Source of the DNA: RUG14300 sp964561145
GTDB taxonomy: Bacteria > Bacillota > Clostridia > Christensenellales > CAG-1252
Assembly: GCA_964561145.1 (NCBI GenBank)
Contig: CAZLNZ010000020.1
Location: 1 to 39,635 of the forward strand
DNA length: 39,635 bases
Direction of reading: 5' to 3'
Within the stretch, counting starts at the first letter, position 1. Each line of letters opens with the position of its first letter. Positions 6,190 through 14,742 of this stretch are shown piece by piece. The notes beneath the pieces were generated by a model. That model was not told where the DNA came from and did not search any database. It was given only the letters and a program-made list of their open reading frames with translations. The position numbers and the translations under genes are program-made.

Positions 6190-8946
6190 ATGTTAAGATT
6201 ACAGAATGTGAAAAAGGATTATGGCGAGAATGAACAAGCGGTTCATGTTCTGAAGGGCATATCCATTCAGTTCCGTCCTTCCGAGTTTGTAAGTATTTTG
6301 GGTCACTCCGGTTGTGGTAAAACTACACTTCTAAACCTTATCGGTGGTCTCGATAAATGTACAGACGGTGCTGTTTATCTCGATGGTAAAAGCACACGTG
6401 ATTATACCGATTCGGATTGGAATAACTATCGCAATAAGCAAATAGGCTTTGTATTCCAAAGCTATAATTTGATTTACCATATGACCGTTCAAAAGAACGT
6501 CGAACTTCCGATGGTGTTAGCTGATATCCCTAAGGAAGAGCGTAGAAGAAGAGCAAGAGAAGCACTTGACAGAGTTGGTTTGCTGGAACACGCAAAAAAA
6601 CACCCGACACAGTTGAGCGGTGGTCAAATGCAACGTGTAGCCATTGCAAGGGCTTTGGTTAACAATCCTTCGATTATCCTAGCCGATGAACCTACAGGAG
6701 CATTGGACAGTGAATCGGGCTTGCAAGTAATGGATATATTGAAGGAAGTAGCACAGGACAAGCTGGTTATCATGGTTACACACAATGACGTTCTTGCTGA
6801 GCAATATAGCACACGTATCATAAGAATGGCTGACGGTATGATAATGGGAGATACTGATGAGTATACCTTAGAGGAGTGTTTAGCTCTGGAAAAAGAAAAT
6901 CAAGATGCCATAGAACAAGAATATTTACAACAGGAAAGCAGTTTTTTAAACGATGTTCAAAATGCTCGCCCCGATATTGCAAATGATAAAAACGAGAAAA
7001 GGAAGGAAAAACGTAAAAATCTCATAAAAGCCATTTTTAGACGCAGACATAAAAGGAAACAAAGGGAAAAACAACGTAAAACCTCTATGTCCTTTGGCAC
7101 AGCCGTTAAGCTTAGTCTTAGCAACCTTAACAGTAAGAGGGGTAGAAGCTTGTTAACATCGATAGCGGGAAGTATCGGTATTATCGGAATAATGATAGTA
7201 TTGGCACTTTCCACCGGTGCTACTAATTATGTGCGCGGTATCGAGGAAAACGCTCTTTCACAATATCCTATGACAATTAACAAGATGAACATGGATATTA
7301 ACAGTGTTTTGGGCATTCTTACAGGTGGTTCGTCCACGCTTCCCGATAACCCCGATCCCAATATCATTTATACTAACAACGTCCTTGGAAATCTTATTGG
7401 AAATCTCGACAACGTTATGTCAAAAAATGACTTGTCTGCCTTTAAGGAATATCTTGAGAAGAACCCTATTGACGATTACGGATATGTAAAATATGATTAC
7501 GGTGTGGAGTTCCAGGTATATTCTCTTACCGAGGATAAGAACGGAAACAAGGATAAATATACCAGGATAAGTCCTTTCCTTGATTTAATCGATGATACTA
7601 TTAATTCCAGCGGTTTAGGAACCCTATTGTCCGGATATACCGACATGATTACCGAATTCTGCGAGATGATGGAGGTATGGGATGAAATGGTATCTAATGA
7701 CGAGCTTCTCAAGGCACAATATGAGTTGGTCGGAGAAAACTCCAGATGGCCTACAAATTATGATGAGATTGTCATAGTCGTAGATTCTAATAATCAATTG
7801 AATGACTACTCTCTCTTTGCTATGGGTTTGGTTTCACCTGATAAGGTTGTAGATGCAATTAACCCCGAACAATTCTTTGGTGATGGGAATGCTGCTGCGG
7901 ATCTCTTTGCTACCAATACGCAGTTCTCTATTGATGATTTATTGAAATTAGAGTATCGTGTAACGACAGGTTGTGACTATTATGTTGAAAACGAAGACGG
8001 AAACTTTAGTAAAATAACCGATTCCGACACTATTCTCAGTAAGGAATGGATGGAGGAAAACTCGATTACATTAAAGGTATCCGGTGTTATTAGACCTAAA
8101 GAAGGTGTTAATGTTACTTCGATAAACGGAAATATTGCTTATACCTCCGCTCTTGCTCGCGAGCTTTCAAAGAGAGCTGAACAAAGTGCAATTGCGAAAG
8201 CTATTAGAAAAAACATGTACAAGAACCCCGTTACCGGTGAAATCTATTCTAGTAGTGAGGCTAATTTCCAACTTCTTAAGGAGCTAGGCGTGATCGACGA
8301 AAGCGATCCTGAAAACATAAGCATATATGCCAATTCCTTTGAGGATAAAAACAAAATTGTCGAATATATAGAGAAATATAATAACGAGGTCGAAGAGTAT
8401 AACGTTCCGATCAAAGAGGCTATGGAATGGAATAAAAACAATCCGAATGATCCTCGTGACGTAGATGGCGAGCTTAAAACTGGTATTAAGTACACTGATA
8501 ATCTGTCAATGATAATGGGTTATGTTGACACCTTGACAGAAACCATTACCAAGGTATTGGTTGGCTTTGCGGCAATATCTCTGGTCGTATCGAGTATAAT
8601 GATTGCAATCATTATTTACACCTCGGTACTCGAACGTCGTAAAGAGATCGGTGTTTTGCGTGCAGTAGGTGCTCGTAAAAAGGATATATCGACAGTCTTT
8701 ATTTCAGAGTCGGGATTGCTCGGTTTATTATCGGGTGCTATAGGTATCGTTGTAACATATGCATTATGTGCCATTGCTAATGTGATTCTCGAGCTTATGG
8801 TCGGTGTAAGCAACCTTGCTCAAATTCTGTGGTGGAACCCCATACTAATGCTATTAATAAGTGAAGTGCTTTCCATTATTGCCGGATTTATACCTGCACG
8901 TATTGCATCTAATAAGGATCCCGTTGAATGCTTGCGTAGTGAATAA
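6190..8946 (+). CDS. ABC transporter, fused ATPase and FtsX-like permease
   Basis: This 918-residue type VII (MacB/FtsX-like) exporter carries ATPase and permease in one chain. The ATPase has Walker A GHSGCGKTT (about 38-46), signature LSGGQ (about 142), Walker B IILADEP (about 163) and D-loop ALD. A very basic linker (about 265-300, rich in KRK) leads to the first membrane helix (about 315-340). A large extracellular domain of about 450 residues follows. Three membrane helices close the protein, with the FtsX marks ERRKEIGVLRAVGA and the end DPVECLRSE. Family members export peptides or lipids, or transmit force to envelope enzymes. The substrate is unknown. Start: AAGAGG (6178-6183) lies 6 nt before the ATG. 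Confidence 0.93.
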   Translation: MLRLQNVKKDYGENEQAVHVLKGISIQFRPSEFVSILGHSGCGKTTLLNLIGGLDKCTDGAVYLDGKSTRDYTDSDWNNYRNKQIGFVFQSYNLIYHMTVQKNVELPMVLADIPKEERRRRAREALDRVGLLEHAKKHPTQLSGGQMQRVAIARALVNNPSIILADEPTGALDSESGLQVMDILKEVAQDKLVIMVTHNDVLAEQYSTRIIRMADGMIMGDTDEYTLEECLALEKENQDAIEQEYLQQESSFLNDVQNARPDIANDKNEKRKEKRKNLIKAIFRRRHKRKQREKQRKTSMSFGTAVKLSLSNLNSKRGRSLLTSIAGSIGIIGIMIVLALSTGATNYVRGIEENALSQYPMTINKMNMDINSVLGILTGGSSTLPDNPDPNIIYTNNVLGNLIGNLDNVMSKNDLSAFKEYLEKNPIDDYGYVKYDYGVEFQVYSLTEDKNGNKDKYTRISPFLDLIDDTINSSGLGTLLSGYTDMITEFCEMMEVWDEMVSNDELLKAQYELVGENSRWPTNYDEIVIVVDSNNQLNDYSLFAMGLVSPDKVVDAINPEQFFGDGNAAADLFATNTQFSIDDLLKLEYRVTTGCDYYVENEDGNFSKITDSDTILSKEWMEENSITLKVSGVIRPKEGVNVTSINGNIAYTSALARELSKRAEQSAIAKAIRKNMYKNPVTGEIYSSSEANFQLLKELGVIDESDPENISIYANSFEDKNKIVEYIEKYNNEVEEYNVPIKEAMEWNKNNPNDPRDVDGELKTGIKYTDNLSMIMGYVDTLTETITKVLVGFAAISLVVSSIMIAIIIYTSVLERRKEIGVLRAVGARKKDISTVFISESGLLGLLSGAIGIVVTYALCAIANVILELMVGVSNLAQILWWNPILMLLISEVLSIIAGFIPARIASNKDPVECLRSE

Positions 8947-8950
8947 AGAC

Positions 8951-9037
8951 ACAATGTCAAATGTTGGAGCGTAGATATTTAACTTAATAACAACATTTTA
9001 ATCTCTCCGAATTGTTGTACAGGACGGAGAGATTTTT
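8951..9037 (+). repeat. Dispersed terminator-linked element, copy 1
   Basis: About 90 bp after the ABC gene aligns with 36338-36435 (shared blocks AATGTTGG, TTTAACTT, ATTTTA, then a CTCC/GGAG stem and T-run). AAATGTTG (8959-8966) can also pair with CAACATTT (8991-8998). Confidence 0.55.
9001..9037 (+). terminator. Terminator of ABC-FtsX gene
   Basis: ATCTCTCCG (9001-9009) pairs with CGGAGAGAT (9025-9033), followed by a T-run to 9037. From there to 9325 (about 290 nt) I see no gene, only the next gene's likely TTGACA (9264-9269). Confidence 0.9.
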
Positions 9038-9325
9038 ATGCTTAGCTAGTCGGTGATTCTACGTTGGCAAACCGAAATATGCAATTATGTTTAATGGATT
9101 TGATATGCATTGTTCAATGATGTATGGTGAAGATTTTTTGTGTTGTAGGAGGGTGGTTTGATTTTATTAAAACCAAAAAAACTATGTCGTGGTTGGCTGT
9201 TTTGTTGGATTTCCGAAATAAAAGCCGTTTCGACTATTATTCGAGCCAAGATTTTTGTTTTTAGTTGACAATAAAGTCAAATTATGGTTCAATAGAATTA
9301 TCAAACAAATTCAGGAGGAAAATAT

Positions 9326-9907
9326 ATGGCAAGGAGCGATGAGCCGATTTATGTTTTATCTGAGAATGAAGAAATTATCAGAGCTTGGACGTATGCCGTC
9401 GATAACAAAAACAGGGGAGAACATGAACTTGTTGTTACCAATAAAAGAATAATATCAATCGATCGTCATAGATACGCAAACGGTACAAGAACCGATAGGC
9501 AAGAGCTACGTAACGGAGATATCTCGTCCTTATCTTGTAGTGCGGGCGTCCAGACACATTTTGTTGCAGCATTCATTTGCTGTATAATAGCTATAATTAG
9601 CTTGGTCAGGACCATCATTGGTACAGTTAGCGAAGGAGAATTTAATATTTACATTATCATAATGGCGGTGATCACAGTACTTTTTCTTGTGCTTGCTATT
9701 TTATTCTTTACTCGTAAAAGGACGATGTTGAATCTTGCTCTTTATACCGATACAAGAAATAACTATGCTTTATCCTTGGGAGCGAGTATGGGATTAAAGC
9801 TGAGAGCAAGACGCAGAGGTAAAGTCAAGATCAAGGTTGATCCTGCAATTGCAGGCGAGATCGTTTCTACCATCGGAGCAATATTGTTAACCAACGATAG
9901 ACGGTAA
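9326..9907 (+). CDS. PH-like domain membrane protein
   Basis: This is a 193-residue membrane protein. The N-terminal 75 residues carry a bacterial PH-like pattern (EEIIRAWTYAVDNKNRGEHELVVTNKR-type strands, RIISIDRH, then a polar segment). Two hydrophobic helices follow (about 78-98 and 105-130). The cytosolic tail is strongly basic (LKLRARRRGKVKIK) with a hydrophobic C-terminus. Such proteins are probably membrane-associated scaffolds or sensors; no exact function can be assigned. AGGAGG (9313-9318) lies 7 nt before the ATG. The gene is monocistronic, with a terminator behind it. Confidence 0.65.
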   Translation: MARSDEPIYVLSENEEIIRAWTYAVDNKNRGEHELVVTNKRIISIDRHRYANGTRTDRQELRNGDISSLSCSAGVQTHFVAAFICCIIAIISLVRTIIGTVSEGEFNIYIIIMAVITVLFLVLAILFFTRKRTMLNLALYTDTRNNYALSLGASMGLKLRARRRGKVKIKVDPAIAGEIVSTIGAILLTNDRR

Positions 9908-9957
9908 AAAGTATAAAAAGAATAGTGAAATAGGGTCTGTAAAAAAACAAAAAACTG

Positions 9958-10005
9958 AAAGAGGAGATGTTCAAAAACCCATTGGATGAACATCCTCTCT
10001 TTTTC
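9958..10005 (+). terminator. Terminator after PH-like gene
   Basis: GATGTTCA (9966-9973) pairs with TGAACATC (9987-9994), with partly paired flanking GAGG/CTCT and then TTTTT. Confidence 0.8.
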
Positions 10006-10092
10006 TTATAGGACTATTTTACATCCCCTCTTTGCTTTTAGATTTGAATTCAGAATGGTTGTGATTACGTTGCTTAGTTGTTCGTGTTGTTT

Positions 10093-10122
10093 TTGACAAT
10101 TCACGAGGGCGTATGCTATAAT
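10093..10122 (+). promoter_or_regulatory. Promoter of large lipoprotein gene
   Basis: TTGACA (10093-10098), 18 nt, TATAAT (10117-10122) with an extended TGC just before the -10. Confidence 0.8.
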
Positions 10123-10157
10123 CTTAATGCGATATTGTTAAGTTATGCGGAGGTAAT

Positions 10158-12203
10158 ATGAAAAACAGATTGTTCGTGGTTATTCTTTTGGTTATACTAG
10201 TCGTTAGTTGTGTTTGTGCCTGTAGTGAAAAATCATCGGAGTCTTCTTTTCCGGATGGTGCTATCGAGCTCAATACGAATAATTTGACGGACTACTTTGA
10301 CATTAAAACCGATGACGACTACGACTTTTCCAATCATTCATCGGTAGTAACACTCAAGCTTGCTTTTGTACCTAAATATAAATTTGACGACTGCAATGTT
10401 GAAATAGAATATTCTCACGATGCAAAGTGGAATTATCAATTGGGAACGCCCGTTGTTGTCGGCGAGAAAAAGGCGGTTATTACCTCCGTTAATGGATTTT
10501 CTACCACTTGTAACGGTGGCTATAGCGGACAACAGTATTATATAAGGAATAATACCATAACAGTTATATCTGTAAAAGGATATGTTATAAAATCGTCAAA
10601 CCAACCGCAAATGCAAGTACCTTCAGAGAGCGGTTCTGAAGAGCTGCGTCGAAGACTGGAAGCATTTACCGAGAGTTTTTCCAAGTCTGAAGAAATTTCA
10701 TACACCAGCTCTAATAATTTTACGCTTACTACAGTGTTCGGCGATACCAAGAACACCTCTTCGGAGCAAAAGCTTCAATTGCGTCGCTCGACCTCGGAAT
10801 ATAACGTTTCGTCGGCGGACTTGAAGATGGGTAACGGTTGTTTTATAAAAGGGGAAAAGTTTTATTCCGAATCTCTTTCTCAAGAAGGTATTTCGATTCA
10901 AGAGGCTGTTTCTGAGCTAGTAGGGGCGGATTTGGCAAATTACAACAATTCGTTAGTTCCTTATTTAGCATCCGATAAGCTTGGAACCGTTCAGAAGATA
11001 GATGAAAATTCATATAAAGCAAAAAACATTTTATCGAATATACGTTTTGCAGATGACAGTATGACTTTAAAACCTTCAACGTATTACGGTTTTACGCAAA
11101 AGGATTATTCCTTGTTTAATGTTGAGGCGAGCTACACTTTTGATGACAACAAGTTGACCGTCTGTTATTCTGTCGATTTGTTCCAAACCTTCGACAAGGT
11201 TAAGACGTATAACTTGAAGATAACACGCACTTATGTTGTCGATGATACATTTGAAAGACTTATTGATAAGTATCCTGTAAAACCGCAAAGAGATGCACAA
11301 ACCGCGTTAGAGTTTTTCAATCCTATTGATGTGGCTGATTCCAGAATTGTTACTGTAGAGTATCCGACCTATGATCCGTCTTGGATAGCTGTTGACTTTG
11401 AAAGGGGAATGTATATTGTCTCCGGTGAAGAATGCACTGTAGGAATTTTTCATACAGATGGTGAAACCTATGCTAATACATCACCTAAAAAGCCGACTTT
11501 GTTGGAGGGATTGTATCTTTTAAGAATAAAGACAGATTATGGCTATGAAGAAGATACCGTCAGACTTTGCATTGAAAAGAAAAATTGGCAAACTCTTCCA
11601 GATTATGATAATCCGACAATGATGAATTCCGATGGTAAAATTTCCGGTACAGTTGAAGGCTACGGTGATGAGGAAATCTATACTTTTGTTGCAATTGAAG
11701 ATGGTTGTTACTCTGTCAAAGGATCACCGGATAATCTTGAAGTGACGTTTATCTCCTCCGATGGCATGGAGCGTTATTTATATGTTAAAAATGACGAACG
11801 TATTATTCAGCTTGTCAAGGGAGAGTATACCGTGATTGTCGGCACTAATTGGGTTATGGCTGAGAAATTTAATTATGAGTTGAAAATCGAAAAATCGGAG
11901 CATCAACCCGACAATTCTGCTTGCATAACAGATTCCGACACTGAGCTTTTCATCTTTAATTATCGTACCTTAAACGGAAATACTGAGCTCTTTTATGCGA
12001 CGTTTACTGTGAGTGAAGGCGGAACTTATAGATTCGTTTTCAGTGATGAAATTAATTTCAATACAAGTATGGTATTTGATGAAGAAGATAATCATTATTA
12101 TTCGGATGCCGATGGCTATGTACTTGATGCAGGTACCTATACTGTAGCAATTACCGCTTATAAGAATGGTGCTGTTAACGTTCGTTACGAGCTTGTTCAA
12201 TAA
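10158..12203 (+). CDS. Large secreted lipoprotein, unknown function
   Basis: This is a 681-residue lipoprotein: signal segment at residues 4-21 ending VCAC, then a polar acidic mature protein. I do not recognise the N-terminal and middle regions (to about 380), which are beta-rich with a Ser-rich stretch near 160-220. The last 270 residues look like tandem beta-sandwich modules. Two of them resemble pre-peptidase C-terminal (PPC-like) domains, with repeated patterns GKISGTVEGYGDEEIYTFVA...GCYSV...GEYTVIVG and ELFYATFTVSEGGTYRF...AGTYTVAI. This suggests a surface binding or matrix role. GGAGG (10149-10153) supports the start. Promoter and terminator are both clear, so it is transcribed alone. 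Confidence 0.8.
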   Translation: MKNRLFVVILLVILVVSCVCACSEKSSESSFPDGAIELNTNNLTDYFDIKTDDDYDFSNHSSVVTLKLAFVPKYKFDDCNVEIEYSHDAKWNYQLGTPVVVGEKKAVITSVNGFSTTCNGGYSGQQYYIRNNTITVISVKGYVIKSSNQPQMQVPSESGSEELRRRLEAFTESFSKSEEISYTSSNNFTLTTVFGDTKNTSSEQKLQLRRSTSEYNVSSADLKMGNGCFIKGEKFYSESLSQEGISIQEAVSELVGADLANYNNSLVPYLASDKLGTVQKIDENSYKAKNILSNIRFADDSMTLKPSTYYGFTQKDYSLFNVEASYTFDDNKLTVCYSVDLFQTFDKVKTYNLKITRTYVVDDTFERLIDKYPVKPQRDAQTALEFFNPIDVADSRIVTVEYPTYDPSWIAVDFERGMYIVSGEECTVGIFHTDGETYANTSPKKPTLLEGLYLLRIKTDYGYEEDTVRLCIEKKNWQTLPDYDNPTMMNSDGKISGTVEGYGDEEIYTFVAIEDGCYSVKGSPDNLEVTFISSDGMERYLYVKNDERIIQLVKGEYTVIVGTNWVMAEKFNYELKIEKSEHQPDNSACITDSDTELFIFNYRTLNGNTELFYATFTVSEGGTYRFVFSDEINFNTSMVFDEEDNHYYSDADGYVLDAGTYTVAITAYKNGAVNVRYELVQ

Positions 12204-12229
12204 AAAAATTGGCGGGCTTTATAGATCGA

Positions 12230-12270
12230 TTTGCGACCGAGCTTATAATGGAGTCAGGTCGCTTTTTTTA
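12230..12270 (+). terminator. Terminator of large lipoprotein gene
   Basis: GCGACC (12233-12238) pairs with GGTCGC (12257-12262), followed by seven T. Confidence 0.85.
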
Positions 12271-12320
12271 TTAGAAAAGCTAAAGCGATGTTTTTTTATT
12301 TGATTTTATTTATATACATA

Positions 12321-12349
12321 TTGTAGCCATTGTCGTTTTGAGGTATAAT
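12321..12349 (+). promoter_or_regulatory. Promoter of nitroreductase gene
   Basis: TTGTAG (12321-12326), 17 nt, TATAAT (12344-12349). Confidence 0.6.
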
Positions 12350-12385
12350 GATATCTATAAAACATTTGCTTTTGGAGGCGTAAAG

Positions 12386-13039
12386 ATGGAAATATTGGAA
12401 ATAATACAACAAAGACATAGTGTTAGGCAATACTCTGACCGTGCCATTGAACAAGAGAAACGTTTTATCCTTGATGAATTGATTGCCAAAGTTAATCGAG
12501 AAGCTAATCTGCACATTCAATCTTTCTATGATGAAGAAAAATGCTTCGATTCCTTTATGGCACACTATGGAAAATTCGTTGGTGTAAAGAATTATATAGC
12601 ACTTGTCGGAAAGAAATCTTCAATTCTTGACGAGAGCTTGGGATATTACGGAGAGCTGTTGGTTCTTAAAGCCCAAGAACTGGGATTGAATACATGTTGG
12701 GTCGCAATGAGTCACGGAAAGAGTAAAGCTGTTGTTGACAAAGGTGAAAAGCTTGTATGTATAATTGCTTTGGGATACGGAATATCGCAAGGCGAAGAAC
12801 ATAAAAGTAAGCCGTTACAAAAGGTCTGCAACTATTCGGATGGTATGCCCGAATGGTTTTTGAACGGCGTAAATGCGGCACTTCTTGCACCTACCGCAAT
12901 AAATCAGCAAAAGTTCTTTTTTGAACTGATGCCCGATGGTAAAGTTAAAGCAACTTGTGGTAGTGGATTTTATACAAAACTTGATTTGGGTATAGTAAAG
13001 TATCATTTTGAGATCATCTCAAACGTAAAGGTTGAATAA
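12386..13039 (+). CDS. Nitroreductase family flavoprotein
   Basis: This is a 217-residue FMN-dependent oxidoreductase of the nitroreductase fold, probably cytoplasmic and NAD(P)H-using. The N-terminal IIQQRHSVRQYSDRAIE is the classic R(H/R)SVRxY FMN-contact motif. ESLGYYGELLVLKAQELGLNTCWVAM and LVCIIALGYG match the core helix and strand, and LAPTAINQQKFFFEL is the (A)PSAxNxQPW-like segment. It is closest in form to the TM1586-type subgroup. The physiological substrate is unknown. GGAGG (12374-12378) is 7 nt before ATG 12386, so the longer frame from 12338 is rejected. A MarR gene follows but has its own promoter. Confidence 0.9.
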   Translation: MEILEIIQQRHSVRQYSDRAIEQEKRFILDELIAKVNREANLHIQSFYDEEKCFDSFMAHYGKFVGVKNYIALVGKKSSILDESLGYYGELLVLKAQELGLNTCWVAMSHGKSKAVVDKGEKLVCIIALGYGISQGEEHKSKPLQKVCNYSDGMPEWFLNGVNAALLAPTAINQQKFFFELMPDGKVKATCGSGFYTKLDLGIVKYHFEIISNVKVE

Positions 13040-13208
13040 TATAAAGGAATGGATTATGAACTGATCGGAGTGGTGTAGCTTGTAATCGTCTAATATCCGT
13101 TTTTTACATATAGATAGAGTACTTTTTTTTAGCTTGCTTCTGGTAATAGCTTGAGATACAATTTTAGCTTTAAATGTGTACTCTGTTTTTTTTTTGCTGT
13201 TGTAACCG

Positions 13209-13237
13209 TTGACATTTTTTAGGTATAGACATATAAT
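13209..13237 (+). promoter_or_regulatory. Consensus promoter of marR-tauE operon
   Basis: TTGACA (13209-13214), 17 nt, TATAAT (13232-13237): a perfect match. Confidence 0.88.
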
Positions 13238-13254
13238 AGTTCTAAATAGAACTA
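13237..13254. promoter_or_regulatory. MarR-type operator
   Basis: TAGTTCTA-AA-TAGAACTA is an 18-bp perfect palindrome that abuts the -10 and covers the start of transcription of the MarR gene itself. Size and position fit an autorepressor site. Confidence 0.75.
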
Positions 13255-13268
13255 AAAGAGGTTTTGGT

Positions 13269-13697
13269 ATGATTTTTTGGGAAAAACAAAAGGTAATGAC
13301 TGCCCTATATGAAGCAATTACTAAACCCGTCTGTGAGAAATATGGCTTGACTCGGATGGAGTACGATATTGTAATGTTTTTGCATAACAATTCACAATAC
13401 AAGACAGCATCGGACATCGTCAAGATGCGTAGATTGACAAAATCACATGTTTCAACAGGAATTAAACTTTTGGAAGAGAAGGGATACATATTGAAGTATC
13501 ATACCGATGATAATAGAAAAAACTTGATTTTGCAACTATCAAATAAGTCTAAAGTACTTATAGAAGAGGGTGAGAACGCTCAAAATTTATATGGAAAAAC
13601 AATTTTTAGCGGATTTACCGATAGTGAAATGGAGACATGTCGTGAAATGTTTTCAAGGATGTGCGAGAATGCAAACAAGGCATTGACGGGAAAATAG
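13269..13697 (+). CDS. MarR family transcriptional regulator
   Basis: This is a 142-residue winged-helix regulator. The domain is visible as KYGLTRMEYDIVMFLHNN (helix 2-3), TASDIVKMRRLTKSHVSTGIKLLEEKGYI (recognition helix) and a basic wing YHTDDNRKNLILQL. Flanking dimerisation helices are at the N- and C-termini. The start is ATG 13269; the frame from 13209 would begin inside the promoter. AGAGG lies upstream. The gene precedes tauE-like by 13 nt, so it very likely represses that transporter operon through the palindrome at 13237-13254, with a small ligand relieving repression. Confidence 0.92.
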   Translation: MIFWEKQKVMTALYEAITKPVCEKYGLTRMEYDIVMFLHNNSQYKTASDIVKMRRLTKSHVSTGIKLLEEKGYILKYHTDDNRKNLILQLSNKSKVLIEEGENAQNLYGKTIFSGFTDSEMETCREMFSRMCENANKALTGK

Positions 13698-13710
13698 GAG
13701 TTAATAAGAT

Positions 13711-14487
13711 ATGGAAACTTTTATAACAATCATAGTTTGTTTTTTTGCAGGAGCAGGTGCAGGAATTGGTACCGGGTTTGCCGGAATGAGTGCAGCTGCA
13801 ATTATCGGACCGATGCTGATTACCTTTTTGGATATTCCCGCTTATCAGGCGGTGGGTATAGGTTTGGCCAGTGATGTATTGGCTAGTGCAATAAGTGCTT
13901 GGACCTTCAAAAAGAATGGAAATTTAGATATCAAGAACAGCTTGGTATTACTAATAACAGTTATCATCGTTACAATTATCGGAAGCTATATCGCAACTTT
14001 TCTTCCGGAACAAACAATGAGCGGTGTAATGCAAATAGCATTGATAATTATCGGCTTGAAGTTTATCATTAAGCCCGTGAAAACGACCAAGGAACAAATG
14101 CTAACCGTAAGCAAAAAGCAGAGAATAATAAAATCCATTATTGGTGGAATCGCGATAGGTCTTATTTGCGGAATGGTTGGTGCGGGAGGCGGAATGATGT
14201 TATTGCTTGTATTGACAAGCTTCCTTGGTTATGAAATGCATATGGCTGTTGGAACCAGCGTTTTCATAATGACATTTACCGCTCTTACCGGAAGTGTTAG
14301 TCACTTTGTAATGGGAGAATTTCCCGATGTACTGTGCTTGATACTTTGCGTTGTTTTCACCCTTATTTGGGCAAGAATTGCGGCGGTTATTGCAAACAAG
14401 GCAAATGCCAAAACTTTAAATAGGGTTGTCGGTATTGTTATGATTGTCACCAGTGTAGTTATTCTATTGGTTACTTACCTTGGATGA
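13711..14487 (+). CDS. TauE/SafE family anion exporter
   Basis: This is a 258-residue polytopic membrane protein of the TauE/SafE (TSUP) family, which exports sulfite or small organosulfonates. About eight hydrophobic helices form two homologous halves. Each half opens with a glycine-rich motif: GAGAGIGTGFAGMSAAAIIGP (residues 12-32) and GLICGMVGAGGGMMLLLVL (about 150-170). GIGLASDVLASAISAW and HMAVGTSVFIMTFTALTG are the paired second-helix motifs. The ribosome site AGGAG overlaps the marR stop, so the pair is co-translated. The substrate is not known; MarR control suggests inducible export. Confidence 0.9.
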   Translation: METFITIIVCFFAGAGAGIGTGFAGMSAAAIIGPMLITFLDIPAYQAVGIGLASDVLASAISAWTFKKNGNLDIKNSLVLLITVIIVTIIGSYIATFLPEQTMSGVMQIALIIIGLKFIIKPVKTTKEQMLTVSKKQRIIKSIIGGIAIGLICGMVGAGGGMMLLLVLTSFLGYEMHMAVGTSVFIMTFTALTGSVSHFVMGEFPDVLCLILCVVFTLIWARIAAVIANKANAKTLNRVVGIVMIVTSVVILLVTYLG

Positions 14488-14557
14488 TGAAATAATAGCA
14501 TTTTAAAAGATATGGTTTACAAGTATGACATCGGTTTATCCAGTAGTAGATATTTAT

Positions 14558-14592
14558 AAAGTGGGTGATTAAAAAAGTTGCCCACTTTTTTT
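14558..14592 (+). terminator. Terminator of marR-tauE operon
   Basis: GTGGG (14561-14565) pairs with CCCAC (14581-14585) within longer AAA/TTT arms, then a T-run. Confidence 0.88.
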
Positions 14593-14742
14593 ATATACAA
14601 TCTGTTTATTAAGAGTTTTTCATATTTCGCGTAATATTTATATCCGAGTTTGACTTTTGTTTTCTGAAAATGATATACTGAAAAAAATGCAACTGTTAAA
14701 GTCTAATATGAATCAAATTTTTCAACTTCTAGGAGGATGAAT

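Noticed and set aside
13209..13268. Upstream start for the MarR gene
   Set aside because: It would begin inside the -35/-10 region and the operator.
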